Positions 33,209 to 41,572 of a stretch of DNA of 53,901 bases are shown here, piece after piece. This DNA comes from Pseudomonas sp. Irchel s3h14. Lineage in GTDB: Bacteria > Pseudomonadota > Gammaproteobacteria > Pseudomonadales > Pseudomonadaceae. The notes under the pieces were generated by a model that had not been told where the DNA came from, searched no databases, and saw only the letters and a program-made list of their open reading frames with translations. How positions within the stretch are numbered: the first letter of the stretch is position 1; each line of letters begins with the position of its first letter. The stretch spans positions 1 through 53,901 of the forward strand of contig NZ_FYDJ01000029.1 of assembly GCF_900187425.1 (NCBI RefSeq). The letters are read 5' to 3'. A program made the translations under genes and the position numbers.

Positions 33209-33733
33209 ATGTTCGAAAACATACGTGCGGACTTGCGTGCATACGCCGGAGATTGGGGGGCTCAGGGGTTTTGGGTGATGGTGGTTTATCGCTTTGGGCG
33301 CTGGCGTTACGGTGTGCGACCGGCACTGTTACGAAAGTTGTTCTCCTTTATATACAAAGTGCTCTTCAAACTGGTGCAGATCGTCACGGGTATCGAGTTG
33401 CCGTGTGAGGTGGTGGTCGGGCGCAACTTCGTCATCGATCATTTCGGCGGAATCGTGATCAGTGGCTATGCGCAGTTCGGCGATGATTGCCGTATTCGCA
33501 ATGGCGTCGTCGTGGGCCTCAAGAATGTGAGTGAGCCGATTGCTCCGGTGATGGGAAACAATGTTGATATCGGGGCAGGGGCCAAGGTGCTGGGCAATAT
33601 CCGCATTGGTAACAATGTCGTGATAGGTGCCAATGCTGTGGTGCTGACCGATGTACCGGACGATTCGGTGGCAGTGGGCGTGCCTGCGACTATCAAGAAA
33701 AGGAAGTACGCTGAATCGAGGGAATTCTCATGA
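33209..33733 (+). CDS. Serine-acetyltransferase-like hexapeptide acyltransferase
   Basis: This 174-residue protein resembles the CysE/WcaB branch: an N-terminal helical part (FENIRADLRAYAGDWG, FWVMVVYRFGRWRYG) and a left-handed helix with the active-site His in VIDHFGGIVISG, and the end MGNNVDIGAGAKVLGNIRIG to VGVPATIKKRK. It probably O-acetylates an EPS sugar or its lipid-linked intermediate. It starts eight bases after the glycosyltransferase stop. Its own stop overlaps a 13-codon ORF that leads into the next glycosyltransferase. Confidence 0.87.
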   Translation: MFENIRADLRAYAGDWGAQGFWVMVVYRFGRWRYGVRPALLRKLFSFIYKVLFKLVQIVTGIELPCEVVVGRNFVIDHFGGIVISGYAQFGDDCRIRNGVVVGLKNVSEPIAPVMGNNVDIGAGAKVLGNIRIGNNVVIGANAVVLTDVPDDSVAVGVPATIKKRKYAESREFS

Positions 33734-33771
33734 ACCACCCGATGGATTACTTCAATTGCGTCGCTGAGTGA
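33730..33771 (+). CDS. 13-codon bridging mini-ORF
   Basis: The frame MNHPMDYFNCVAE starts with an ATG overlapping the acetyltransferase stop (ATGA). It ends at a TGA overlapping an in-frame GTG of the next glycosyltransferase (GTGA). The double overlap suggests it may only pass ribosomes between the two genes. Chance is also possible. Confidence 0.25.
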   Translation: MNHPMDYFNCVAE

Positions 33772-33776
33772 ACGCC

Positions 33777-34754
33777 ATGGCTATGGGGATGGGTGTCGTT
33801 GTTATCGGTCGCAACGAAGGCCTACGGCTTGAGCGTTGTCTGGTTTCTCTCGTCGGTTCGGCGCAGAAGGTTGTTTATGTCGACTCTGGATCAACGGACG
33901 GGTCAGTGCAGATGGCACTGAGGCTTGGGGTCGAGGTGGTCGAGTTGGACATGACCATTCCCTTTACGGCTGCGCGTGCGCGCAATGAAGGATTTGCCTG
34001 CATACAGCGCTCATTGCCGGCGATGCGTTATGTGCAGTTCGTCGACGGTGATTGTGAGGTTGTCGACGGTTGGCTGCCCCGGGCGCAGGCCTTTCTTGAT
34101 ACACATCCTGACGTCGCGGTGGTCTGTGGACGGCGCCGTGAACGTTTTCCGCAGCACTCTGTTTACAACTTACTGTGTGATTTCGAATGGGATACGCCGG
34201 TAGGTGAGGCCAAGGCATGTGGTGGCGATGCGCTGATGCGGGCTGACGCCTTTGCCGAAGCGTCCGGGTTTCGACCGGGCCTTATTGCCGGGGAAGAGCC
34301 TGAATTGTGCGTGCGACTGCGTGGGAATGGTTGGAAGGTCTGGCGTCTGGGCGAGGAAATGACTTTGCATGATGCAACCATGACCCGGTTCGGCCAATGG
34401 TGGCAGCGTACCCTGCGCGGTGGTTATGCCTTTGCCGAGGGCGCATTTTTGCATGGGGCCGCACCGGAGCAACATTGGTTGCGTGAGTCGCGCCGTGCCT
34501 GGTTCTGGGGATTGGGTGTCCCGCTGGCGACTGTTATCGCGAGTTCGGTGTTGGGATGGTTTGGGCTGCTTGTGCTGCTGGTCTATCCATTGCAGGTCGT
34601 GCGCCTCGCCCGCGGGGGCGATAGATCCACGCGCGAAAACTGGCTGCGGGCTTTCTTTCTCGTGCTGGGGAAATTTCCCGAGATGCTCGGGCAAGTCAAG
34701 TTTCTACTGAACAGATTCGGCGCCGGCAAGACCGCGTTGATCGAATACAAGTGA
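33777..34754 (+). CDS. Glycosyltransferase family 2, membrane-anchored
   Basis: This 325-residue GT-A enzyme begins GVVVIGRNEGLRLERCL. It has the VVYVDSGSTDGSV donor site, the FVDGDCEVVDGW metal-binding DGD, CGGDALMRADAF, and GEEPELCVRLR as the base region. The last third has two hydrophobic helices (VPLATVIASSVLGWFGLLVLL). It is probably one of the enzymes adding sugars to the undecaprenyl-linked repeat. The start is uncertain. ATG at 33777 has GAGTG seven bases upstream, whereas GTG at 33768 overlaps the mini-ORF stop and would add three residues. Confidence 0.87.
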   Translation: MAMGMGVVVIGRNEGLRLERCLVSLVGSAQKVVYVDSGSTDGSVQMALRLGVEVVELDMTIPFTAARARNEGFACIQRSLPAMRYVQFVDGDCEVVDGWLPRAQAFLDTHPDVAVVCGRRRERFPQHSVYNLLCDFEWDTPVGEAKACGGDALMRADAFAEASGFRPGLIAGEEPELCVRLRGNGWKVWRLGEEMTLHDATMTRFGQWWQRTLRGGYAFAEGAFLHGAAPEQHWLRESRRAWFWGLGVPLATVIASSVLGWFGLLVLLVYPLQVVRLARGGDRSTRENWLRAFFLVLGKFPEMLGQVKFLLNRFGAGKTALIEYK

Positions 34755-34761
34755 GACTGAT

Positions 34762-35697
34762 ATGAATAATTGGGTGATAGTAAAGAGCGTGTTTTTTTTA
34801 CACGCTGGGTATTCCTTAAGGGCATTGAATAATAAGTTTAAAATGCTGGTTCTGGTTGCAAAAAACTGGTCCGAGCTAAAGTTGTTCTGCGGGCGAATGT
34901 CGAGTGCTCTGGGTAAGTCCGGTGTTGAGAAGTTAGGCGGGGATTGTGTAGGCGTTGTTCATTGGCCATACATCAGTAAAAGCTGGAGCCCCAAGAATAA
35001 ACTTAGTGTGTTAGCCTCGCATTACGAAGTGGTTACCAAAAGCTGTCCGCAGCTATTGCTGTTGGGGCGAAGTGACAGTTTGATGCTGAGTGATTTGTCG
35101 GAGTTTGCTGCTGGCTGTTCCCTGGTGCTGGATCGCCCCTTCTGGTTTATGCGTGAAGGGGAGTTGGTGCTGAACTTGTTTCAGGGGGATCTGCGCATTG
35201 CATCAATAGCCTTCACCTTGTGTCGCACGGACACTGAGTTATGTATTTTTATCGGCGCCGTTCAAGGGATACATAAAGGCATCGAGAGTGAACTGTCGTT
35301 GAGTATCTACAGGGACCTGACAAAAGACTTTGAAGGCCTGCGGCCAAGAAGCTTTCTGATCGAAGTCATTAAATACATTGCCATCAATATCGGTGTTGAA
35401 AAAATTTATGCGGTAGGGGATGGGTATCGCCACCATCGTCATCCGTATTTTGGCGCTCACAAAACTCTAGAACTGGCGGCAAATTATGATGTGATTTGGT
35501 TAGAGCATGGAGCGACTCCATCAGAGCGCGAAGATTTTTTTGAGATTCCCATGGTTCTTTCCAGGAAGCCGCTCGACAGTATTGCTTCAAAAAAACGTGC
35601 CATGTATCGCAGGCGCTATGAGCTGCTGGACGACACCTTTAAAAAGATAGACAGCGTGTTGATAGGTAGTTATAGCAGCAGCCGTGTGGCTAGTTGA
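34762..35697 (+). CDS. DUF535 (VirK/YbjX-like) protein
   Basis: This 311-residue soluble protein looks like the DUF535/VirK family. Supporting motifs are FIGAVQGIHKGI in the centre and the C-terminal GDGYRHHRHPYFGAH and YDVIWLEHGA. Members occur near surface-polysaccharide and outer-membrane genes, but their biochemical function is unknown to me. The gene is AT-rich and sits between two glycosyltransferases in the same direction, eight bases after the first. It is therefore likely to act on the same glycan or its carrier. There is no signal peptide or membrane helix. A GNAT-like fold is conceivable. Confidence 0.7.
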   Translation: MNNWVIVKSVFFLHAGYSLRALNNKFKMLVLVAKNWSELKLFCGRMSSALGKSGVEKLGGDCVGVVHWPYISKSWSPKNKLSVLASHYEVVTKSCPQLLLLGRSDSLMLSDLSEFAAGCSLVLDRPFWFMREGELVLNLFQGDLRIASIAFTLCRTDTELCIFIGAVQGIHKGIESELSLSIYRDLTKDFEGLRPRSFLIEVIKYIAINIGVEKIYAVGDGYRHHRHPYFGAHKTLELAANYDVIWLEHGATPSEREDFFEIPMVLSRKPLDSIASKKRAMYRRRYELLDDTFKKIDSVLIGSYSSSRVAS

Positions 35698-35772
35698 CGT
35701 TCCTGATACCTGTACTACTGTGGGATTACTTGCAGTAATAATCCACCGCAACGACAACTAAGTCTGGTTCCT

Positions 35773-36975
35773 ATGCGTATTGCTTATTTCATCAATCAAT
35801 ACCCCAAAGTCAGCCATAGCTTCATTCGTCGCGAGATTTTGGCGTTAGAGCGACAGGGTTTTGTGGTGCAGCGCATTGCCCTGCGTGGCTGGGATGCCGA
35901 ATTGGTGGATGCCGAGGACGTGTCCGAACGCGATAAAACCCAGTATGTGCTGCAGGGCGGAGTCAAAGAGCTGTTAGGGCCTGTGCTTCAGGTACTGCGC
36001 GCCCAGCCGCGACGCTTTTTTTCGGCGCTGTGGCTGGCGCTACGCATGGGCCAGCGTGCCGATCGCCCCTGGCCGTACCATTTGGTTTATTTGTCCGAGG
36101 CGTGTCGCGTGCTGACCTGGTTGCAGGCGTTTGGGGCCGAGCATGTGCATGCGCATTTCGGCACCAACTCAACCGAGGTGGTGATGCTGGCCAATGTACT
36201 CGGTGGGCCGGCGTACAGTTTTACCGTGCACGGCCCGGAGGAGTTCGACAAACCGCAGTTTATTCATTTGGGCGAGAAAGTCCGGCGCGCTGCCTTTGTC
36301 GCTGCTATCAGTTCGTATGGGCGCAGCCAGCTGTTTCGCTGGGTGGCTCATGCACATTGGGCAAGGGTAAAGGTGGTGCACTGTGGGTTGGAGCGGGAGT
36401 TTCACGATGTGCCGGCTGTTGCCGTGCCATCTGCGCCGCGGCTGGTTTGCGTAGGTCGTTTGTGTGAGCAGAAGGGACAACTGTTGTTGCTTGAGGCTGC
36501 CCGCATCCTGGCAGCTCAAGGTGTGGAGTTCGAAATAGTACTGGCCGGCGATGGAGAGATGCGCGCGGAAATCGAAACCCTGATTGCACGGCATGGCTTG
36601 CAGGCGCGGGTGCGAATTACCGGCTGGATCAGCAGCGATCAGGTGCGGGCGGAGATTCTTGCGGCGCGGGCCTTGGTGTTGCCGAGCTTCGCCGAGGGAT
36701 TGCCGGTGGTCATCATGGAAGCCATGGCGTTGCGCCGGCCTGTATTGACGAGCTATGTGGCAGGGATTCCCGAGTTAGTGCAACAGGGTGTGAACGGTTG
36801 GTTGTTTCCCGCTGGAGCGGTGGATGAGTTGGCGACGGCACTGGCGGACTGCCTCGCGCAACCTGTCGAGGTGTTGCAGCGGATGGGCGAGGCGGCTTAT
36901 CAGAGAGTGCTGGAGCGACACGACATCGATATCGAAGCGGCCAAGTTGGCTAATTTGTTTAGGGCGCAAGCATGA
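35773..36975 (+). CDS. Glycosyltransferase family 4 (GT-B)
   Basis: This 400-residue enzyme starts MRIAYFINQYPKVSHSFIRRE, with the Tyr-Pro-Lys-Ser pattern of EPS GT4 enzymes related to colanic-acid WcaL. It has the acceptor-domain motif HVHAHFGTNSTEVV, the hinge VCVGRLCEQKG, and the donor-site E-x7-E in PSFAEGLPVVIMEAMA. The C-terminal helix folds back as usual. It probably transfers a hexose to the growing repeat unit. The stop overlaps the next gene's start (ATGA). The gap before it (35698-35772) may hold an internal promoter but no clear one is seen. Confidence 0.9.
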   Translation: MRIAYFINQYPKVSHSFIRREILALERQGFVVQRIALRGWDAELVDAEDVSERDKTQYVLQGGVKELLGPVLQVLRAQPRRFFSALWLALRMGQRADRPWPYHLVYLSEACRVLTWLQAFGAEHVHAHFGTNSTEVVMLANVLGGPAYSFTVHGPEEFDKPQFIHLGEKVRRAAFVAAISSYGRSQLFRWVAHAHWARVKVVHCGLEREFHDVPAVAVPSAPRLVCVGRLCEQKGQLLLLEAARILAAQGVEFEIVLAGDGEMRAEIETLIARHGLQARVRITGWISSDQVRAEILAARALVLPSFAEGLPVVIMEAMALRRPVLTSYVAGIPELVQQGVNGWLFPAGAVDELATALADCLAQPVEVLQRMGEAAYQRVLERHDIDIEAAKLANLFRAQA

Positions 36976-38159
36976 TCACATTACTTGGTTGGCTGTTCAG
37001 CTCCCTGCTGATACTCATCCTCCTGCCGGTGTTGGTGCTGTTTGTGCAGGTGCTAATGGCCTGCCTGCCTGCACGGTCGCGCTCGTCGGCGCAAGGATCG
37101 CGACCGCGGGTGGCGGTGTTGATACCGGCACACAATGAATCCTCGATCATCGTCGCGACGTTAAACAGCATTCGGCCGCAGTTGCTTTTGGGTGATCGCC
37201 TATTGGTGGTGGCGGACAACTGTTCTGACGACACGGCCGCGCAGGCCCGCACGGCGGGCGCCGAGGTGGTGGAGCGCAGCAATGATCAGCAGCGTGGCAA
37301 GGGGTATGCGCTGGACTGTGGGGTGCGTCATTTGGCGAGCGATGCGCCGGACGTCATGATTGTTATCGATGCGGATTGCCAGGTGGCCGAGGGTTCAATC
37401 GAGCGTTTGGCAATCTGTTGCATCGACTCAGGGCGGCCAGCTCAAGCCCTTAATTTAATGCTTGCTCCAGCAGGTTCCGGGCTGAAAGTGCGGCTTGCCG
37501 AGTTTGCCTGGTGTGTGAAGAATCGGGTACGGCCGCAGGGTTGGACCCGGCTTGGTTTGCCTTGTCAGCTAATGGGCACGGGAATGGCTTTCGTCTGGCG
37601 GGATCTGACGTTGATCAGTTTAGCCAGTGGCCACATCGTTGAAGATTTGAAGATGGGCCTGGATTTATGCCGAAGCGGCAAGCCGCCATTGTTTTGCCCC
37701 GATGCGCTAGTGACCAGTTACTTTCCGCGCAGCGATGAAGGCTTAACTACCCAGCGTACGCGCTGGGAGCATGGTCATTTAGGGGTGATTCTCGGGGATA
37801 CGCCAAAGTTGCTGGTGGAGTCGATTGGCCAGCGTAACGGGAGTCTGCTGGCGATGACGCTGGATTTGATGGTCCCTCCATTGGCCTTATTGACGTTGGC
37901 CTTGGCGGCGGCATTTGGTCTGTCATGGTTGGTATTTATGCTGTCGGGAGCTTTGGCGCCAGCATTGATAGCTTCTTCCGGGGTGGCAATATTGGGGGGG
38001 ACTATCTTGCTGGCATGGAGCCAATTTGGTCGCGGGATTATTTCTTTTTCAACCTTGTTGTATGCGCCGTTCTACGCCGTGAAGAAAATCCCTCTGTATC
38101 TCAAATTTTTGCTTAAGCGCCAGGTTGAATGGGTGCGTTCGAAACGAGATGACAGCTGA
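36972..38159 (+). CDS. Processive-type glycosyltransferase family 2, integral membrane
   Basis: This 395-residue inner-membrane enzyme has an N-terminal helix (1-30), a GT-A domain (VAVLIPAHNESSIIVATL, VVADNCSDDTAA, IVIDADCQVAEGS, the EDLKMGLDL base region and the QRTRWEHGH motif) and two to three C-terminal helices. The D, DxD, ED and QxxRW set is the one used by cellulose/chitin/hyaluronan-type synthases. Here it more likely adds a single sugar to the lipid-linked repeat, since Wzx/Wzy partners are present. Both ends overlap their neighbours by one to four bases, which shows tight co-translation. Confidence 0.88.
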   Translation: MITLLGWLFSSLLILILLPVLVLFVQVLMACLPARSRSSAQGSRPRVAVLIPAHNESSIIVATLNSIRPQLLLGDRLLVVADNCSDDTAAQARTAGAEVVERSNDQQRGKGYALDCGVRHLASDAPDVMIVIDADCQVAEGSIERLAICCIDSGRPAQALNLMLAPAGSGLKVRLAEFAWCVKNRVRPQGWTRLGLPCQLMGTGMAFVWRDLTLISLASGHIVEDLKMGLDLCRSGKPPLFCPDALVTSYFPRSDEGLTTQRTRWEHGHLGVILGDTPKLLVESIGQRNGSLLAMTLDLMVPPLALLTLALAAAFGLSWLVFMLSGALAPALIASSGVAILGGTILLAWSQFGRGIISFSTLLYAPFYAVKKIPLYLKFLLKRQVEWVRSKRDDS

Positions 38160-38893
38160 TGCGTGCTTTATCCTGGCAGCACAGCTGGCAAACGATTACC
38201 CAGAAACTCAGGGTGGTCAGCGATGCTGATGACGAGCAAGCATTGATTGATGCGTTATCCAGACCTGACGTGACGACAGTGCTCGGGTTCGCCAATGCCC
38301 ATGCCATGAATCTGGTGGCGGCCAATACCGACTACTTTAATGCGCTGCTGGCTGCGGACGTGTTGTTGAGGGATGGCTCCGGCATGGCCATCCTGTTTCG
38401 TCGCCTCGGCCTGGAGCCGGGGCTGAATATGAATGGCACCGATTTCATTCCCAAATTGCTGGCCGCGTTCAAGGACCGGCGCGTGGCTTTCTGGGGTACT
38501 GAAGAGCCCTTTCTAGCCAACGCGGTGCAGCGTAGCGAAGCGCTATTTGCGGTCAACATCGTCTCTGCTCACCATGGTTTCGCGCCGGTGGATACCTATA
38601 TAAACCTTGCCCGGCAGTTTCAGCCGGAACTGGTTGTTCTGGGTATGGGCATGCCCAAGCAAGAAGCCGTTGCTGCCAGGTTAGCCGTCAGTGGCGTGCC
38701 CTGCCTGGTCGTATGCGGAGGGGCGATTCTGGATTTTCTTGGCGGCAAGGTCACTCGTGCTCCGCAATGGGTGCGTCGTCTCGGTTGTGAGTGGGTGTTC
38801 AGGCTACTAGGTGAGCCAAAGCGATTATTCAAACGCTATGTGGTGGGTAATCCGATGTTCTTGTTGCGCACGTTGATCTACAGGGATTCTTGA
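38159..38893 (+). CDS. WecG/TagA/CpsF-family glycosyltransferase (GT26)
   Basis: This 244-residue enzyme transfers a sugar, often ManNAc(A), to a polyprenyl-diphosphate-linked acceptor. Conserved parts are FANAHAMNLV, the catalytic Asp in LLRDGSGMAILFR, GTDFIPKLL, FWGTEEPFL, LGMGMPKQE and VCGGAILDFLGGKVTRAPQW, ending RLLGEPKRLFKRYVVGNP. Length and order are normal. Its start overlaps the previous stop (TGATG). It closes a run of coupled glycosyltransferases, and about 260 bp of AT-rich sequence without a convincing gene follows. Confidence 0.92.
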   Translation: MRALSWQHSWQTITQKLRVVSDADDEQALIDALSRPDVTTVLGFANAHAMNLVAANTDYFNALLAADVLLRDGSGMAILFRRLGLEPGLNMNGTDFIPKLLAAFKDRRVAFWGTEEPFLANAVQRSEALFAVNIVSAHHGFAPVDTYINLARQFQPELVVLGMGMPKQEAVAARLAVSGVPCLVVCGGAILDFLGGKVTRAPQWVRRLGCEWVFRLLGEPKRLFKRYVVGNPMFLLRTLIYRDS

Positions 38894-39155
38894 CGTTACA
38901 GGAATTTGACACCTGGCAGGACTTCCCCTCGGCGTAAAAAAACACGGCTGAAATATCTTGCCAAACCCCGGTGTAGCACCTTTACTGATGTTGGAATTGT
39001 CGAGTTGATGGGGGTGTTCGGGGTTGTTTTCTTCATTAGGATTGGCGTCAACAAAATGTTGTTGGACAATCTTGATTCCAGGGAGGCATTTCGAGTATTT
39101 AGTTTGTTGACTTGTAAACTAAAATACACTTTCCTTAAGTTGTGCTAATAACCAA

Positions 39156-40298
39156 ATGAAAGAATATATAGCAGAATTAGTTCGTAAGTTGATATCTCCT
39201 TCGATGCGATTTGAGCTAAGGAAAGCGGTTGCCTGGCTGCGGGATATACTTGGGCGATCCTGTTTTTGGCGTTGGGAAATTGTCAGGTTCAGACTGCGGG
39301 AAGATAGCCTCCACGACATTCTCTATGTAGGCAGGAAAACACAGCGGGAATTTGTGAAAGTTCTACTGGGTGCCAAATCTCAAGCGGTTGATAGTCAGTT
39401 AAAGTTGGACACGTCAGACCGGACGGTGTGGGTTAGTGAAATGCCGACGGTGGGGGCATTGTATGTGCCTCAATATCTGAGTGCCGTCGTGCCGCTGAGC
39501 AAGTCAATCGACGAGATCACAGCAAGATACAACACTGAGTTACGTCGAAATCTGCGCAAGAACCGGTTGCGCTACCGTATGAAACAAGCGTTGAACGATG
39601 ACGAGATTGAAAGTGCAGACCGGGAAATGCTTCGACCTTACGCCAAGGCAAGGCATGGTACGGCCGCCTCTCAAATTGAATCGCATGAAGTTCAACGGGT
39701 GGCCAAAGTTGCCGGGCGACTCGATCTGGTGTTGTTGGAGGATGAGATTGTTGCATGCCATCTTGGCTGCGTAGTGACCCGGGCAGGAAAGCGCTATTGG
39801 AGCACCGTGCGTTTCGGCTACCCTGATGCTGTGTTTTCAGATACTAAAAAGTTACGTGAAGTTAACTCAATTACTACGTTCATGGCACTGGAGTGGGCGA
39901 TAGAAAATGGTTTTGACTTTTATGATATCGGAACGTGCCTGGCTCGCCCGGACGATGGACTTCTTGAGTGGAAAAGAAGGCGAGGCGGTGATGTTGATAC
40001 GCTGGGCAATGACGGCTATTTGTTTGTTCGACTACCCAAGGTGGGCGCAGCGCAATTTCTTTGGGAGACACCTCTATTTGCTGTCGAAGGCAAGCAGTTG
40101 ACACTTCATCTTGGGTTGCCGGACGGTCCGAGTGACGGGGAAGTTACTAATCGATACCGCGAAATGGGTTTTGGCGGCCTTTTCAAAATATACCTTCATT
40201 GTTCCAGGGCGCCGGGAGAAACGCTTCTCGACACCTTGCGTAGTCGCTACGCTCATCTGAAGTCACCCCCTGTCCTGGAAAGTATCGTATCCACCTGA
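39156..40298 (+). CDS. FemAB/GNAT-fold protein (acyl- or aminoacyl-transferase-like)
   Basis: This 380-residue cytoplasmic protein resembles the GNAT/FemAB group often found in exopolysaccharide loci. The centre has RYNTELRRNLRKNRLRY. The C-terminal acceptor-like half has VACHLGCVVTRAGKRYWSTVRFGY, then EWAIENGFDFYDIGTCLARPDDGLLEWKRRRG, which is the DLG-type ending of the family (here DIG). Such proteins are thought to add an acyl or amino-acyl group to a sugar amine. No substrate can be named. AT content is high and the ribosome site weak, as for the next gene, so the two may have arrived together. Confidence 0.7.
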   Translation: MKEYIAELVRKLISPSMRFELRKAVAWLRDILGRSCFWRWEIVRFRLREDSLHDILYVGRKTQREFVKVLLGAKSQAVDSQLKLDTSDRTVWVSEMPTVGALYVPQYLSAVVPLSKSIDEITARYNTELRRNLRKNRLRYRMKQALNDDEIESADREMLRPYAKARHGTAASQIESHEVQRVAKVAGRLDLVLLEDEIVACHLGCVVTRAGKRYWSTVRFGYPDAVFSDTKKLREVNSITTFMALEWAIENGFDFYDIGTCLARPDDGLLEWKRRRGGDVDTLGNDGYLFVRLPKVGAAQFLWETPLFAVEGKQLTLHLGLPDGPSDGEVTNRYREMGFGGLFKIYLHCSRAPGETLLDTLRSRYAHLKSPPVLESIVST

Positions 40299-40376
40299 AC
40301 AGGTTGCTGATTTTAAAGAAGTGCAGTTTTGGCCATGAACGCTGTTTCTGTATAACTAAATTTGGATGGGGTGCAT

Positions 40377-41498
40377 ATGTCGGAATTCAATGCATTGACG
40401 AGTGACGGCCAATCAAAGTGGAGCCTTGCTGCGTATAAACACATGTTTAACACACGGCTCACCCGCAAACCGTCCTTAACCCTGCAAAGCCAAGCCGTGA
40501 AAACCTGGGAAATTTATCCAGGCGACTCCTCGATTGCTCCGCCCGCTTTTTTCTTGCCGAATCAGCTCGAGCGTGTCACGGGATGGGAAGAGAAGCTTTT
40601 TTATCCTCACGAGCATCCCCGCCGCACAATGGAAGGCGTCGGTCGTGTTGAACATGGTCCGACTAAAGGTTACCTGCTTAAAGATGTCTGGTTAATCGAT
40701 GGCACGCTTTACAAAGGCAATGCCAAATCCTGGTTGTCACCGGGTTCCGGTTGGTTACCAAAGATTCGAGTAGAAAACGAGATCAATCGCGGGGCGTTGT
40801 ATTGCACCGCGGGGGGAATCAAGTGGTTTGGAACGTGGTTGATGGATGATTGTTTAACCTATCGATTGGCATGTGAAGAAGGCATTCCGGTGTCCGCGCT
40901 ACCCTCGGCCTATAATGTTTCCACAGCAAGGCACGGAATAATTCACACTCCCGGTTATGAAAACTGGCTTGATATGAGGCCCGTTTATTTACGTAACGCA
41001 TTTTTTCGTGAGCTCGTGATCTTTGACGATATTTGCCACAACAGACATAAGCACCGGCGTTTCCGTGAGATGGGGGAAAAGCTGTTATCACACGTAACAG
41101 TTTGCTCCCACCCCGGCGTGTTCATTCTGCGAGGTGGCAGGGGTGAACTGCGATTGTTACGCAATGAGATGGAGCTGGCTGAACGGCTACGTGACCGCAG
41201 AGGTTTTCGCATTCTCGACCCTGCGACGTCCGATGTATCGACCATCGTGGCGACCTGCGCCGGGGCCAGAGCCGTGATAGGGGTCGAGGGGAGTCAACTT
41301 ATCCATGGGGTTAATGTTCTCCCGCCAGGTGGTTCGCTGCTGATATTGCAGCCGCCTAATCGCTTTATCTGTTTCTTTAAATATCTAACGGATCGTGATC
41401 AGCAGAACTTTGGTTTTGTGGTCGGTACACCAGAGGAAAATGGTTTTAGAATCGACCCCGATGAAGTTGAGCGCACGCTGGATCTCTTTCCGTCCTGA
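40377..41498 (+). CDS. Glycosyltransferase family 61 (DUF563)
   Basis: This 373-residue protein has the GT61 C-terminal signature GVEGSQLIHGVNVLPPGGSLLILQPPNRF (read in two parts). Preceding it are the WLMDDCLTYRLACEEG and LRGGRGELRLLRNEMELAERL segments, typical of the GT-B donor domain. GT61 enzymes add xylose, GlcNAc or other sugars. In bacteria they occur in capsule and EPS loci. The ATG at 40377 follows a TGGGGTG element. TTG 40362 would extend it by five residues. It is the last rightward gene of the cluster and is followed by an intrinsic terminator. Confidence 0.82.
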   Translation: MSEFNALTSDGQSKWSLAAYKHMFNTRLTRKPSLTLQSQAVKTWEIYPGDSSIAPPAFFLPNQLERVTGWEEKLFYPHEHPRRTMEGVGRVEHGPTKGYLLKDVWLIDGTLYKGNAKSWLSPGSGWLPKIRVENEINRGALYCTAGGIKWFGTWLMDDCLTYRLACEEGIPVSALPSAYNVSTARHGIIHTPGYENWLDMRPVYLRNAFFRELVIFDDICHNRHKHRRFREMGEKLLSHVTVCSHPGVFILRGGRGELRLLRNEMELAERLRDRRGFRILDPATSDVSTIVATCAGARAVIGVEGSQLIHGVNVLPPGGSLLILQPPNRFICFFKYLTDRDQQNFGFVVGTPEENGFRIDPDEVERTLDLFPS

Positions 41499-41501
41499 TA
41501 C

Positions 41502-41528
41502 GGCGAGGCCGTAGGCCTCGCCTTTATT
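41502..41528 (+). terminator. Intrinsic terminator at the end of the rightward EPS genes
   Basis: A perfect 9-bp stem (GGCGAGGCC / GGCCTCGCC) with a GTA loop and a following TTTATT, starting three bases after the GT61 stop. The convergent transferase gene ends 44 bp further on. Confidence 0.85.
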
Positions 41529-41572
41529 GCGCATCAAATGGGCCTTGAGATTGCCCAGGCACTCAAGACTGG

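Noticed and set aside
36972..38159. Synthase-dependent polymer made by the processive-type GT2
   Set aside because: It has the QxxRW-like motif, but the locus has Wzx, Wzy-like and initiating transferase genes, and no PilZ or co-synthase partner. A single-sugar transfer is more likely.
38906..39148. 80-codon frame, and a 77-codon frame on the other strand, in the gap before the FemAB-like gene
   Set aside because: Neither has a ribosome site or recognisable motif. The region is AT-rich and is probably untranslated.
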